NCBI GenBank assembly: GCA_034766995.1
Contig: CM068315.1
Coordinates: 42,972,818 to 43,036,817 of the forward strand
From: Acanthacorydalis orientalis
Taxonomy: Eukaryota > Arthropoda > Insecta > Megaloptera > Corydalidae
Length of the DNA: 64,000 nucleotides
Direction: 5' to 3'
Shown: piece by piece, positions 1-12,227 of the stretch
Position numbering within the stretch: the first letter of the stretch is position 1
How the letters are laid out: each line of letters opens with the position of its first letter
Notes under the pieces: generated by a model
The model's input: only the letters and a program-made list of their open reading frames with translations
Database searches by the model: none
What the model was told of the DNA's origin: nothing
Position numbers and translations under genes: made by a program

Positions 1-650
1 TGTAACGTAAAAGAGACAGAAACTCTTTATAGAATATCTATCTTATGAATAAGTTACTTTAAATTTATACATAGACGCGTTTTAAAAGATCAAGTAAATG
101 AACACCATGTTAAAAAATATAATATCGAACAATATGATGAGATTTTGAATTTGATTCTTCTTGAAATCTGATTCAAAAAACAAATTAAGTAATTCATACA
201 AAGCATCCTGAATTCGCTAGAATTCATACTGTCAATTGGTATACGAATATATTAGGACATTAATGTGGATCTATACCCAAATATAAATTGATTTAGATTG
301 AAAAAGAAGAATAAAATTTAATTAAATATAAATAATATTTACTGTTTCATATTAATTGACATTACAATAATAATGTATATAACATGTACTTTCAATTATG
401 CAAGAAAAATTTGTCATTCATACTTGTTATAATTACATGTTTCAAATATGTTATTATATATATATATATATAATATACACACACATACAGACACACACTT
501 GGTTTCCCTCATGTACTGATGGATATAGCCCTTTCCAAATTTTTCCAACTTAATCGATCTAATGCTTTTCATTTCCGTATATTTCCAGTACATTTTCTGA
601 TATATTTTTCAGTGGGATATTTCGGAAATTTTATATAGTGGCAGGATGCG
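1..650. other. AT-rich non-coding stretch
   Basis: No open frame, RNA or repeat end is supported here apart from the microsatellite at 454-500. Confidence 0.6.
454..500. repeat. (TA)n/(AC)n microsatellite
   Basis: A run of TA dinucleotides passes into AC dinucleotides. Confidence 0.95.
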
Positions 651-681
<31 letters not shown>

Positions 682-695
682 GCATACATACATAC
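651..695. repeat. (TA)n microsatellite with ACAC/CATA tail
   Basis: An uninterrupted TA run is followed by CATACATACATACACA-like sequence. It lies just upstream of the mariner relic. Confidence 0.95.
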
Positions 696-776
696 ACAGC
701 TTTCTAATCTAGTTACTAAACATAATTCAGAAGCAATACTAAGTTGAATACTTCTTTAAAAATACTTCGTCTTACA

Positions 777-1476
777 ATCTATTCATCTCTTATTTCATGA
801 CTAAAATCAGAGAACTTTTTGGATCAAATTTTGATCACTGATTTTGAAAAATGGATTATGTATTGCAGCTACAAACGTATTCACCGCTGGCTTTCATTAG
901 ATGATCCTGTCTTACAAAGTAGTAAAGGAAAGTTAACACCACGAAGTACTTCTTGTCTGTTTTTGGTGGACTTTAAAAGGAATTATTTACCATAAATATC
1001 TACGAGTGGGTCAAACCCTAACGGAAAACATTTATAGTGAACAACTCTAACGAGTACACGATGCATTACAACAAAAACAGCCAGCACTTGTAAATAGTAA
1101 AAAAGTTTTATTTTTGCAAGAGGACACACGATCACGCGGTGCAGTAGAGACTAGAACAGAAATTATGAATTTAGGGTGAGAGATCCTCCCACATCCCACT
1201 TATTTCTCAGGCATATCTCCATCAGATTATCACATTTTTTATCTTTGGACAATTGTATACGTGGTAAACAGTTTAATAATGAAGAAAAATTAAAAACGGA
1301 GGTGTTTACATTTTTTGAAAATAAAAATAATCAGTTTCATAAAAATCGAATTTATAAATTATCGTCTCGCTGGAAAAGGGCTGTTCAATGCAAAAGTGGA
1401 TTAAAATTATTTTATGTAAAAATACACAAGCGTTTTTTCTCGATTCAAAAACGACAGAACTTTCTTGGTTACCTGA
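777..1476 (+). mobile_element. 5'-truncated mariner transposon relic (mauritiana-like)
   Basis: Frames on the plus strand read as the catalytic half of a mariner transposase, which cuts and pastes the element at TA sites. Visible landmarks are a FLDQI..EKW block near 815-850 where the first catalytic Asp is replaced, KKVLFLQEDTR around 1100-1130 with the second Asp at 1123-1125, SPSDYHIF with the third Asp at 1225-1227, and a C-terminal block NCIRGKQFNNEEKLKTE..YKLSSRWKRAVQ. The last two Asp codons are 34 residues apart, one fewer than the family's D34D spacing. At least one stop and one frameshift interrupt the frame; the open part is 1176-1499. The right end reads as a terminal repeat whose complement begins TCAGGTAACCAAGAAAG, followed by a TA target duplication, resembling mauritiana-subfamily ends. 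The N-terminal DNA-binding region and left terminal repeat are missing. Dead element. Confidence 0.85.
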
Positions 1477-1477
1477 T

Positions 1478-1914
1478 ATTTTTAAAAATCAGTTTGTAAT
1501 GAATGAATGCAGTGAAATTATATCTGAAAGAGGAATATATTTAGAGATTTTTTTCGTTTTCTAGTATACATGCTTTTTAAGGATGATTATTTGAAAATAT
1601 TATGACACGTTCAAAAGTTCATCTGTAAACATTTGCGATCGTGCGGCTTAATACAGAAGCTGCTTGCTAATCTTTCACAGCACTGTCAGTGTTAATGGAT
1701 ATAAATTTTAAGTATTATTCGGATAATATATTTGATTGATTTTATTCTTTTTGTGTTATTTTGTTTGTGAATAATACTTTTTTTAGTAAAACCTTTTTTT
1801 TAAATTCAAATTTTTTATATGCTCCACAGACTGATAGTTTGACAATTATCAAACGGATAAATATACAATTGTTCAAAGTTTGCTATTTATTGATGGTGAC
1901 GTGAAACTGAAACT
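1478..1914. other. AT-rich non-coding stretch
   Basis: Nothing recognised. Confidence 0.5.
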
Positions 1915-2495
1915 GATTATTTATTCATAAAATTCGGCGACGTGTTCGATAACAACCGATCCCTCCCTGTTCACCGATAACTCGTATGTCGATGTGATCT
2001 TATGGTGTCAGGTAATATACCTTTAATATATGCGCACGCCATACTCTGCGTTAAGCTTTTGGCACAGAAAGCCCGTTTCGTTCCGTACAAACTGTTGATA
2101 TAATACATTATTGCCTTTGTACTGTACGTTAGAAAACAATCCATCTTTGGTATTGTAACAGTAGCGTGGATTTGGCGTGTCTTGTCTGTTTTAATTAATA
2201 GCGGCTGAAACGTAGTGTTTGTAAATGTGTCAGTACGTTACGTAGATGGGTCTGATGCCAGTCAACGAACATTGTGTCGCAGCTTTTGAGTATAATATTA
2301 TTAGATAGCTCATTTGTTAGCGGTATGTTGAATGCTCGCCACCAGAACTTGCTCGCCTGTTCACGTATGCCTTCTATTAAGTTGTTAATCTGATTATCGA
2401 GAGCGTTTCTTGGATGTTGGAAACTTTTTGATGTGATTAATTGAATACCGGCATCGTTTGATTGTTAACAATATGCGAAAAATATTTATCACAAG
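1915..2495 (-). pseudogene. Decayed coding relic of unidentified protein, minus strand
   Basis: Base composition rises well above the surrounding AT-rich DNA, and the minus strand translates into protein-like sequence rather than Phe/Ile/Lys/Asn noise. The first part (about 2490 to 2197) contains ALDNQINNLIEGIREQ, then KFWWRAFNIPLTNELSNNI and DTMFVDWHQTHLRNVL. After a frameshift the second part (about 2190 to 2035) contains NPRYCYNTKDGLF and FVRNETGFLCQKLNAEYGV. After two stop codons the same frame continues with TSTYELSVNREGSVVIEHV. I do not recognise the family. A former structural protein of a large insect DNA virus is one possibility, on general character only; a decayed host exon or an unusual transposon protein are equally open. 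No intron signals or intact start could be fixed. Confidence 0.45.
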
Positions 2496-2499
2496 TTTT

Positions 2500-5085
2500 A
2501 GTTGTTTGCCAAGCCGTTTAATAAATATTCTATTCTAAATACTATCCAAGTAGTTTATTATTAATACATAAAGACAACAATTCACTGTATATAGACGAGA
2601 ATCTTGCTGTAATCTTGGAATATAATTGAAAAACGATACTGGGGAGATATTGGAATATTGGATTTCAATATCGTTAATACAGAAATAATTATTGAATTTG
2701 GTACACATTCTCATATTTTTTTAAATTATTGTTGTAATTAGTGCTAAAAAAAGATTAAACTACAGTTAGAACCATTATTTTTATAAATAATGTATACTTT
2801 TTTTTTACTATTAATAAAATTATTGATTCGAACGTATAATAAGTGTTTTTTTATAAAGAGCTCTTTAACGTTTGTCTAGCTCAATGACATGCAATGAATT
2901 TTTAATAAATCGAACGACTTTATATTCTAATATTAAAGTTCTTAATGAATTTATTTGCTTCACTGCGGAATAATATTCATATTAAAACGGTCGTCGATGT
3001 TATTGAATTGAGAAATAAATGGAGATTTTGCATTTTTCATCCTTATTTTATCAATTACGCAATCATTTGAAATTTTCTACAGGCGAATTGAAATGATTGA
3101 GTGTGCTAATTCTTATATATTTTGAATGCCATTTGCAATATATTTCAAGTAATTATTATTAATAGTATGCATATTTTTCTTAGCATGCAAATTAATAAAA
3201 AAAAAAATTAAGAGGTAAAGTTTAGTACTTAGACCTATTGTACTAGAATATTAAATCGTTATCAACCATTCCCACATTTATTTCCTATCCACAAGCGGTC
3301 AAATCAGCTAGATTTCAATCAATTATAATTAATTTCTCTAAAATAGTATAGTGGTTTCTATTTGAGGGGTTAGGAGTTCATTAATATAGTGTACCGGTTT
3401 ACAAAAAATATTGTTCTATATAAAGTACAGTTTTTTCTAAACATTTAGGAAAACAAAAATGTTAACTAGGCACGAGTATTCTTAATAATTAATTTTATCG
3501 ACGAAAATAATGTAATTAATGATCTAACCATTTTCTTAATTAACAGATTTAAGACTTTATCTTCTGTTGAACGAAATATTTGTTTATTTATTTCAGTTAA
3601 AAATCGTTATTAAATTAAATTTAATTATTGCTTATATTATTGGAATTCTTGTATTTTTTCTTTATATTTTGATGATAATTTATATCTAATATTGTATAGT
3701 TTGTGAAGTAAATAATTACTTTCATTAAATACATTTTTGATTTTTAAATAAAGGCCGTGTGAAAAACATTGATAATATATTTTTTAATAGGATATAGGTA
3801 TTTCCAACTCAAGCACTGTTTAGTCGCTGAAATTGTAAAATAGTAAGAGTATCCTATATGTTTGTTATTGAAAGTTCAAGGAAGGAAAAAGTTAGGAAGC
3901 ATTGACATAGTAAATTGTAATACAGTTTACGAAAATGATCCTCTGTTTATAACATGTGCACCCAATAATTATTATTTTTTTCTAGGATTATTTTACAATT
4001 ATATTTGTTTAAGTGATGATTTCTGATGAAAGCACATGTAAAAATACTAAAAACTCAAATTCTAAATTCACTTAAATGGAAAAACGATTCGAATAGAAAT
4101 TTGATGTATGATTTTAGAATAGAAAAATAGGAATCTTATAAATTTTATCAATTCAGTAGTATTTTTATAATCGTGTTATACATTATTGAAAGAAACTTTG
4201 AATATTAAAATAAGGCAGGAATAATTAAAACAATATGCAAATAATTATTTTTTTTGAAAAACTATTTTAGTCAAATGATTAAGTAAAATGTATAATAAAG
4301 GTTTGAAAATTAATTAAGAGTGTTTTGAAGTTTAGGTTAAGATAAATAAAAATATGTAAACTAGTAAAATTATGCAAGTTTTTATCAAACTTCCCTCATT
4401 TATAAAATGTATTAAATTGATAAGTAGTCGTACCAGTACAATACAACAATATTTGTTCTATTTAACTATGCATTGTGTAAAGAACTAAATATATTACTAT
4501 TGATTATTTATTATGACATTTTGTTATTGTAATAAATTTGAAATTTGGTATATTAAATGTTCAGATATTATTTTAACAATAACGATTAACTTCCACGTAT
4601 TATAAATAATTAAACATTATCAAGTCGATGAAATGTTTTATGTGGATTTGAGTTGGTACCAACAAATTAATAACATGGTATAGTTTGAAATATTTCATGT
4701 AGATGGCTGTACATTTGAGATTATCGACATGAAGACAACAAGGATTAGTCATATACGTTAGATGAACCGAGCTCGGATAATTTATTTAAGACACGTGAAC
4801 CCTTATATACACAATTAATATATTATTAAATAATGTTATTGAACATTTCATGTTACAACCAGTCGTTTATGTCCAGAAGATTAAAACTATTCCTCCTCGG
4901 TTAATACGATAAGCTTTCAAATGAATGTTATTTCTTTTTAGTTTTTATGATTGATATTAGTTTTCATAAATGAAACTGTTTTATTCGATTTTAATAAATA
5001 GACTGATATATTGTACTAATAAACATACTAGAAAAAACAAATGTACAAGAAATTTGACTTTATGTTAGTTTTATTAGCTGTTTTT
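2500..5085. other. AT-rich desert
   Basis: About 2.6 kb of very AT-rich sequence with no supported coding, RNA or repeat boundary. Confidence 0.6.
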
Positions 5086-5087
5086 TA

Positions 5088-5495
5088 TAGCGTTTCACAT
5101 TTCACTTTCATATATGGTTTTTGTAATAATTACAATAAACGATATTTATTATTTACTTATTGTTCATTTTATTGCCTTTTAATGTGTTTTTTATTACTAT
5201 AGTTATTTTACTTTTTTTTAAATATAATTTCCAGTCTATGATTTTGATTTTTTTACATAATAAAATAAAATTTATGAATTATATTAGTTTTCTAAACTGA
5301 TTAACTGTAGGGCTTCTCATCTAACTTTTATATATGATTTTGTAATAATATTATAAATGATATTTGTTCATTTATTGTTCATTTTATTCTATTTTAAAAA
5401 CTTTTATTTTAAAATATTTACTTTTTAGCATTAATCATACGCTACAATCTTGATCTTCTTACACAATAAAATAAATTGTAGAATGATTTTAAATT
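5088..5495. repeat. Diverged tandem duplication, about 220-bp period
   Basis: Two head-to-tail units, about 5088-5285 and 5310-5495, share an ordered series of blocks. These are TATATGGTTTTTGTAATAAT versus TATATGATTTTGTAATAATA, then TTATTGTTCATTTTATT, then ACATAATAAAATAAA versus ACACAATAAAATAAA. No coding content. The mariner family-A copy lies 48 bp downstream. Confidence 0.75.
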
Positions 5496-5542
5496 GAGAG
5501 ATTCTTTTATAATGTTTTGAAAAAGATTTTCATTATATTATA

Positions 5543-6118
5543 TTAGATTGGTAGGAAAATAATTGCGTTTTTTGTTTTCTCAATTCTGTCTTTAATCTTT
5601 TTCAATGAAAGTGGTGTCGTTTCATCGAGTCCATATTGATATCATTTTAAAGTGCATTTTTCGGTCTGGATTTTGGTAACATAGACTTTGATTTTATTAT
5701 TAATTTTGCTTCAAATTGGGCTATTGAATTAAAGATGGAAAGAAGAAAATAAGACTATTCTTTTATGAGTTCAAACCGGGTGGTAAAGCAGCAAAAATTG
5801 CTCATAAACTAAACGGTGCTTTTGGTGTGGGTACTGTTAAGAAGCGTATGATGTAACACTGCTTCTAAAATTTTCGTGCTAGGAACGAGAGCGTTGAAGA
5901 TGAAGAAGGTCGTGGGAGTCCTTCTTCAGTTTATAACGACCAATTGAAAGTGTTAGTTGAATCAGAACCACACAACAATTCGTGAGCCTACACAAAAGTT
6001 AGTCGTTAGTTATTCAACAGTTCTGGACCACTTAAAACAGTTAGGAAAATCAAAAAAAAAAGAAAACTGTATATGAATTTGAAGGTCATAAACCGAAATT
6101 ATTTTTTTACCAATCTAA
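5543..6118 (+). mobile_element. Mariner family A, copy A1 (internally deleted)
   Basis: Bounded by terminal inverted repeats beginning TTAGATTGGTAGGAAAATAA, with TA duplications at 5541-5542 and 6119-6120. The interior carries the start of a cecropia/Hsmar1-like mariner transposase. It has an ATG at 5735, then FMSSN-type sequence equivalent to YEFKPGGKAAKIA, LNGAFGVGTVKKR, ESVEDEEGRGSPSSV and LVESEPH, up to the end of the second helix-turn-helix near 6040. The sequence then jumps straight to the 3' terminal repeat. The helix-turn-helix DNA-binding part is kept and the whole catalytic domain is absent. The frame is broken by several indels and stops. Non-autonomous; movement would require a full-length relative, none of which is in this window. 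Confidence 0.9.
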
Positions 6119-6264
6119 TATTAAAGTAAGAAATCCAATATACCTTCATCGGCAACTTAGTCTTAAGTAAATATTATTATTTAGAATATATTAATAACTA
6201 CTGAAATAGTATGTTTGAGTAAGATGTATTCAGTGTACAATTTGAATAAAATAAAAACATTATA

Positions 6265-6270
<6 letters not shown>

Positions 6271-6305
<35 letters not shown>

Positions 6306-6315
6306 TTATATATAA
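6271..6315. repeat. (TA)n microsatellite
   Basis: Long TA run ending in TGTATATTTATATATA. Confidence 0.95.
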
Positions 6316-7077
6316 GGTTTATTACAATGTATGTTAATTATATTTCATTATTATTATTTAATTATATTTCATTATTATTATTTTTCATTTTTTATAAAAA
6401 TAAACTACATATTTTTTATAGTTAACTGCAAAAATACAGTTAACGTGTAACTATCAGAAACAAAAATCGAAATACAAATTTATACATGTTCTGAAAGTAA
6501 ATTTTGTACACAATATGTTATGGTTTAGGATAAAAGTATGAAAATCATAGATTATACGCACATAATGGCAAATATCATGAATACTACTATTACATTTTCT
6601 TTTTTCAGATGTTAAAAAATATTGAAACAATCAAACTGTAGTAATGTGTGTATATTTTGTGAAATTTTTATAACATTAATTTTTTCTGCTCTGACAAATT
6701 ATCGGCGTTAAAGATATTTTTATTACAATAAAATACCTTAAAACGTTAGTTGTAGCAATCGAGAAAGAAATAAATTGTGACAATTGATCACTGATCTCAG
6801 ATCAAAGACCTTTCGAATAAGAACTGATTGTTTTAGCTGATTGCATCTCAAATATCGATTTGGAACATCAAGCAGTGACAATTTCGTGATATCTAAATCG
6901 ACATCTTGTCCTTGATCTCTCTGATAGAATACTATTTTTTTTATTGCACAGGAAACGTGTATCGATTTTGGTTCTGTTGTTTTGTCGAATTTAGTAAAAT
7001 AAAAAAATAATTTCGTAAAAGGAATTGTAAGAAATATAATCAACGAAAATTTGTAAAAATGTGTGTGTATATAATAT
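6316..7077. other. AT-rich non-coding stretch
   Basis: A 117-codon minus-strand open frame (6738-7091) has some non-repetitive composition in its second half but matches nothing I recognise. It begins inside low-complexity sequence. I do not call it a gene. Confidence 0.45.
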
Positions 7078-7324
7078 ATATAGTGACGCACTCAGGATTT
7101 AATTAGGAGGATGGGGGCGAGTTGAACGGATAAACATTTTTTTAATGTAAAATCAATAAAATTCATTAGGTGATTAGAAAAATTTATTTAAAGAATAAAA
7201 TCCAATTTTCTTTTTCTTTTTACAAAACTCTTGACTTATTTCAGTCGTGGTTACATTAATTTCTTTATGTATATCGAAGATTTGAAGGGGTTCTAGGCCC
7301 CCTTGGACCTTGTCCTGGTTTCGG

Positions 7325-7332
<8 letters not shown>
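7078..7332. mobile_element. Small TIR element (MITE), TATAGTG..CAGGA ends
   Basis: The left end reads TATAGTGACGCACTCAGGAT and the complement of the right end reads TATAGTGCCGAAACCAGGAC. They match as imperfect inverted terminal repeats, each followed by a G-rich stretch (GGATGGGGGCG and AAGGGGGCCTAG). The interior, about 170 bp, is AT-rich and non-coding. A (TA)n tract starts directly at the right end, so the exact target duplication is masked. Superfamily is not assigned. Confidence 0.65.

Positions 7333-7364
<32 letters not shown>
7328..7364. repeat. (TA)n microsatellite
   Basis: Pure TA run abutting the right end of the small TIR element. Confidence 0.95.
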
Positions 7365-7366
<2 letters not shown>

Positions 7367-8390
7367 CATATAATTTATTGTATATAACTTTTATTTTTAT
7401 TGTATATAATTTTTATTGTATATAATTTAAAAGTCCTTCTTGGTCTAGAACATGGAAATTGTACAGTTTTCAACAATTTTTTTGTAAATCAAGGATAAAA
7501 TCAGTCTGTTTGAGTATTTTAACATTATGTTTAAATAAAATTTTACATCTATTTTTTATATATCGAATACTTGCGATGATATCAGCAGGCAAATGTAGTC
7601 TGATAAAATCACCATATCTTCGTGATGGTGTGGAAATCTCGCAGGAAAAGGCAGCTATAATAAAAAAACCAATGACTTTTAAAATCCATAAGGAGTCCTT
7701 TTATTTTTTTCAAAAACGTTAAAGATAATATTCTTGCTCATTCACAAGTAAAAAATTGTATGTCTGTCTATTATTATTACTTTAATTAAAGTCTTATTAT
7801 GGTAATTAAATCCTGAAATATGCTTATATGTTAAATTAAGTGATGAATATGTTTATATTTTTTCTAGGTATGTAAGCATGTATTATTTAAATTTTGTATG
7901 TATTTTGTATTCAATACTTGTATTTTTGATAAGTTAGGAATCATATTATTCCGTTTTATATAGAAAAAGATAATATATAAGCGGAATTTATCTGTCATTG
8001 ATATAACGAGTAGCGGTTATAATGTGAAAATATAGTTGATCGTCCAATTCCAATATATTCGAGTTCGATTGTATTTTTTTCAAATATTATTTAATGTAAA
8101 TCATACATTTATATATCTTACAATAATAAAAGCATTATTTTAAAATGAAAGATTTGTGACTACTTAATATTATTATTACAAGTGTGCTCGAAAAGATAGA
8201 AATCGACAATATATTATTTATATAATAAAAGATAATTAAAATGTATGTAAACACTAGACTGATTCTATATTTATTTTTTATTAAAATATACTTTTCAATG
8301 TATACATTGTAAAATTAAAACGTTTACACTTACACATTGAATCACTTTTATCGGACCATTCGTATTGAACGAATCTAGAAAGAAAGACAC
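7365..8390. other. AT-rich non-coding stretch
   Basis: An 87-codon plus-strand frame (7459-7722) has no recognisable similarity and biased composition; treated as chance. Otherwise nothing. Confidence 0.5.
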
Positions 8391-8394
8391 AATT

Positions 8395-8612
8395 TTATTT
8401 TTTAAAGAACGCGAAATAATTGATGCGCCAGACGTTTCAGTGTTTCGCCCGGAGTATTTTTATTGAGTCGTGCCAGATATACGGAAGGCCGGAAATGCTT
8501 GATTCTTTTTTCATCCTCGATCCGTACGTGGAACGAAATCGTTCACATACTCTGCATTCATTCCAAGATTATTGACCCGATACTGAATTTCTGACGGATG
8601 TGTCGGTTTTTC
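8395..8612. other. Island of higher GC content
   Basis: About 220 bp with frequent CG dinucleotides (GCGCCAGACG, TTCGCCCGGAG, GATCCGTACGTGGAACG) in AT-rich surroundings. There is no open frame of note. It may be a conserved non-coding or exonic relic; function not inferable. Confidence 0.4.
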
Positions 8613-8904
8613 TACAGTCATATATGCTTATATATTAGTCATTGATCGATATTTTCAGTTATGAATTTGTATTTTTTTATCGAAACACATATTGTTAGTT
8701 TTATTTGGAATTTATCTCCAATTAAGTAGTAGTAGATGCATAGTTCTGATTGAAAGGTTTGAGAAAAAGAACTTTAATTTATTAATTTTTTGATAAAAGC
8801 TCAAGTCATTATTGAAAAATTTTGCAGTATTATTTTTAACTATTGTATTTGTTTTTTTTTTTAAAAAAAATAATTATTATGTGAAATTAAAAGTATACAA
8901 TACG

Positions 8905-9690
8905 TGTAACATTTTAAGGGGCTACACCTACCTATAATTTTGAAAATTACATTTTTTTGATATTTGCTAAAAGATTAATGTCTTAAAATAAATTCTGAAA
9001 TTTTTATTGATATCTTTAAAATTGCGAATGGGTCTCAAATCGCCGACTAAGAGGTAAAGCTAAGAATAACTTAACTTAATTAGCTTTATTTAATTAACTA
9101 CAGCAGAATCATACTTGTGATTTTAAACGTGTTTCTCTCGAAACACCGTTTTCGAAGACAATGTCCCGTATATTTCGAAAATCGATCAATGGTTTGTTTT
9201 GAAATTTTCAGAAAATACGCTAAGAAACATTATTAATCAAATAACGTTTCTATTTTTTTTAAATAAAAAAAAATCTAATATTTTCGTAAAAATGTTGGCA
9301 TTTTTCACAGATACTTTCATGGTTAAGTTTCGATCGGTGGCATTTTTTGAAAAATAAAGATTTGTAAAATCAGCATACCTAATTTATTACATTTGTAACT
9401 AACTTTAAAATTCTGTTTAATTTTTTGATTTCGGATGATCTACTTCAGCTGGACAACGGTCACAACCGAACTTCTCAAAAAAATGACATCATTTGTTGGC
9501 GGGCATATTTCTTTTGTTTTTTAATATTTTTGAATTTTTTTTTCTTGACAAAATGCAATAAATAAATGTACCTTTAATTTTTAAAATAATCGTTTCATTA
9601 TTATTTATATTTTAAGAGAAAACAAATTCTGAATTTAACCCTATTTTCATGCCTCTAGGTTGGCGGAGCGACCTAAATCAAAATCGTTCT
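8905..9690. repeat. Candidate non-coding transposon block
   Basis: The stretch starts after a TTAA with GGGGCTACACCTACCT. It contains phrases such as CGAAACACCGTTTTCG (an inverted repeat), TCCCGTATATTTCGAAAATC and CTTCAGCTGGACAACGGTCAC, and its composition differs from its neighbours. It resembles the non-coding body of a DNA transposon inserting at TTAA, but I cannot find a matching right terminal repeat. Kept as a weak call. Confidence 0.25.
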
Positions 9691-10200
9691 TTCTCTTTCT
9701 GTATATATATATATATATAATTTTTTTTTGGATATATAGACTGTATTTGTCTTAGAGATTATTAAATAAAAAAGTAAACAAAGAATATGTATGTAAAAAA
9801 AGTACGTTTGTGATAAAAAAAGAGATTAATGTAAATTGAAACTGGTAATTCATTTTAAAAAATTATCATTTTCATCAAGTGAAATCTAATATCAATTCCA
9901 GGAATTTATTTTATAACAAAGCTTGATCTATATTTTCAAATTCCAAGTTTAAATTATCTCGTTCTGAACTAGACTCGTGATTCGTTCATGGACCAAGCGA
10001 AGAAAAAAAAACGACTTATCGACAAGTGAGTAGTTGATATTACGCCGTCGTCCTCTATAAATCATATCTGACAAGATTATATTAGATTTCGGAATTTGTT
10101 ACCGCCATATTGAAAATATCATTCGAAAAAATTCCACTTAATGAACATCCACTCGAGATATAGAGATCTTGTTAAAACCCGCTTTCCCGAGGCGATTGTT
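9691..10200. other. AT-rich non-coding stretch
   Basis: Contains a short (TA)n run near 9703-9719; otherwise nothing recognised. Confidence 0.5.
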
Positions 10201-10490
10201 GTTGGAAATTCCTCATGCATCATAAAGTGTTTACTTTTCAATCAATGGGATTCCATCTTGATATTGTATAACAACGTTGAGTGTGGGGTGTAACGGACGT
10301 GCTGCCCTGTCGGTTGTGTGTTGTGTAACTACGTGGACACCCTGCGCCCGTCCCACCCGGCGTTCCCTGCCGTCATATCATTCCCCGTCCGTTTGGATGT
10401 TTTCTTGTACAAGAGATACGGATATAAGTGTACTGAGTTTACTCGACTTGATTGAATTTCAACGGAGAGTCGTAATTTTTGTTTGATGTT
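10201..10490. other. GC-rich, CpG-containing island
   Basis: A compact block, richest at 10280-10400 (GTGCTGCCCTGTCGG, CTGCGCCCGTCCCACCC). A 69-codon plus-strand frame covers it (10277-10486), but its Cys/Arg/Ser-rich product looks like translated GC-rich DNA and matches nothing I know. It could be a promoter or non-coding first exon. It could also be a solo long terminal repeat, since the dense part opens with TGTAACGG, but no matching partner or closing CA was found. Confidence 0.35.
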
Positions 10491-10650
10491 CGGTAAATAG
10501 GGTTAAATGACTAAAGAATGTTTAAATGTTACATTTATCTTAGTTTGTTTGTACCTAAATAAGTGGAGACGCGTTCTCTTGTTATCAAAGAGAACATTAG
10601 ATAATTTTGGATAGATTTTTTTTTTATAAAGTATCCATTTATATACAATA

Positions 10651-10670
10651 TATATATATATATATATACA
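10651..10670. repeat. Short (TA)n microsatellite
   Basis: TA run inside AT-rich DNA. Confidence 0.9.
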
Positions 10671-10774
10671 ATTGGATAAAAATGTATAAGAATATTTCAT
10701 AATTATTTATTTTTCTAAAAAAACATGCCTGTATTCAATTTTTGAAAATTTTACTTTAGTAATTTAATTTAACA

Positions 10775-11830
10775 CAATATAGTTCTGATACTGTGAATAA
10801 ATTAAGTTTCATAAATGAATACAAAAAATCACATTTTTTCTAGTCATAAACCATAAAACAGAATTATTTCTGTAGTATATAAAAAGTAAACAAAAATGAA
10901 TATCATACTGTAGTTTTGACACTAGGTAAATTAATTTTCATAATTGATATTTTATTCACTCCATTAATCATAAAATTTAATCCTGTCAAAATTGTTCAAT
11001 AATTTCTTATTGCCGCTTATACTCATTTAAATAGCAATTCCATCAACATCAATTCACTAAGGCACAAAAATTACTTTTCTGTACCGTAGAGTTGTGAGGA
11101 TGTTAAAATCGTGTGGATTTCGATGGAAATTTCGTCATCACCAGAGCACTAATGTTCAAAAAAATGCTTTTTATGTAACTTATTTCCCTGAAATGGCTAT
11201 TAAAATGCAAGTAAGTAACAATAAAATTTATTTATAATCGATTATCTATCGTTTTAGTTAATTCCATTCCTTGTGATTGTTAAGACAATTGAAAAATAAA
11301 TGTAATATATATTTTTTTAATCAGTAATCAATTAATGAGTAGTGGTTCTTTTTTATATCAATTTTTCTGGAATATTAGAATATATTTTAGAAATCTTAAG
11401 TGATTTATACACTTTGTTTTGGGAACATATTCTTCATGTAATCCTGAAGTTTGATCTCGTAATTTCAGTATATCTAAATAGATGAAAAAATCTCAAAAAG
11501 AAAATTTCTAATAGAATTTCCGAATCGGGAATAACTCTTCTCTTACTTCATAAACCTCAAACAAATTTTCTAAATAAAAATGTTCAATAAATGATTATTT
11601 ACCATTTTAAATTGTCAATCATGAACATTTTGATAGCGATTTCATTAACCTTAGAGCGTTAAAGTACAGGAAAATTCCTAAGCGCTGTGCAAAATACTTC
11701 AATTTTTTTTGTACATTTATTTCTAAAAATGATATTGTATTGTCATCGAATGCGTAAAAGAAACATTCCAAAATTTACAAATAATCACTTTGAACATTTT
11801 TGACCAGAAAAAAGGGCCATTTTTGATATA
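10775..11830 (+). repeat. Duplicated block C, copy 1
   Basis: Starts CAATATAGTTCTGA and ends at TTTTTGACCAGAAAAAAG followed by GATATA. It aligns over its whole length with 15145-16225 in the same orientation, with small indels. Shared landmarks are CACTCCATTAA, TTGTTCAATAATTTCTTATT, ACAATAAAATTTATTTAT, AATCAGTAATCAATTAATGA, TAATAGAATTTCCGAA and CTTCATAAACCTCAAAC. It has no coding content. Its parts at about 10775-10830 and 11560-11690 belong to dispersed family E. The two copies are 4.37 kb apart. Confidence 0.9.
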
Positions 11831-12171
11831 AGAGAATATTTATTTGTAAAACTTAATTTCTTCATAGTCTCAGAATTATATTGCGATAAATCAAATTATT
11901 AAAGTAAAATTTTCAAAAATTGAATACATGAATGTTATCTTTTTGTAGAAAAGGAAATAATTCTGAAAAAGAACATGTTTAAAAAACGAAATTTTATTAT
12001 TTAATTGTTTAATTCAGCGAATAAAAAGCTTCTGATGACATTGAATATTTTTTGTCTTCAATATGTTATTTTTTTCATTGATATAAATAAAATGGTTTCT
12101 TAACATTCAAATTCAGGTAATTCGAGAAAAATAAATAGAGGATTTTAGAGCATATTGATTTTATCAAATAA

Positions 12172-12227
<56 letters not shown>

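Noticed and set aside
6738..7091. 117-codon minus-strand frame
   Set aside because: The start lies in TA-rich sequence, no recognisable domain, and a plausible alternative is chance in AT-rich DNA.
10288..10470. Solo LTR starting TGTAACGG
   Set aside because: No matching second copy, no clear CA end and no target duplication seen.
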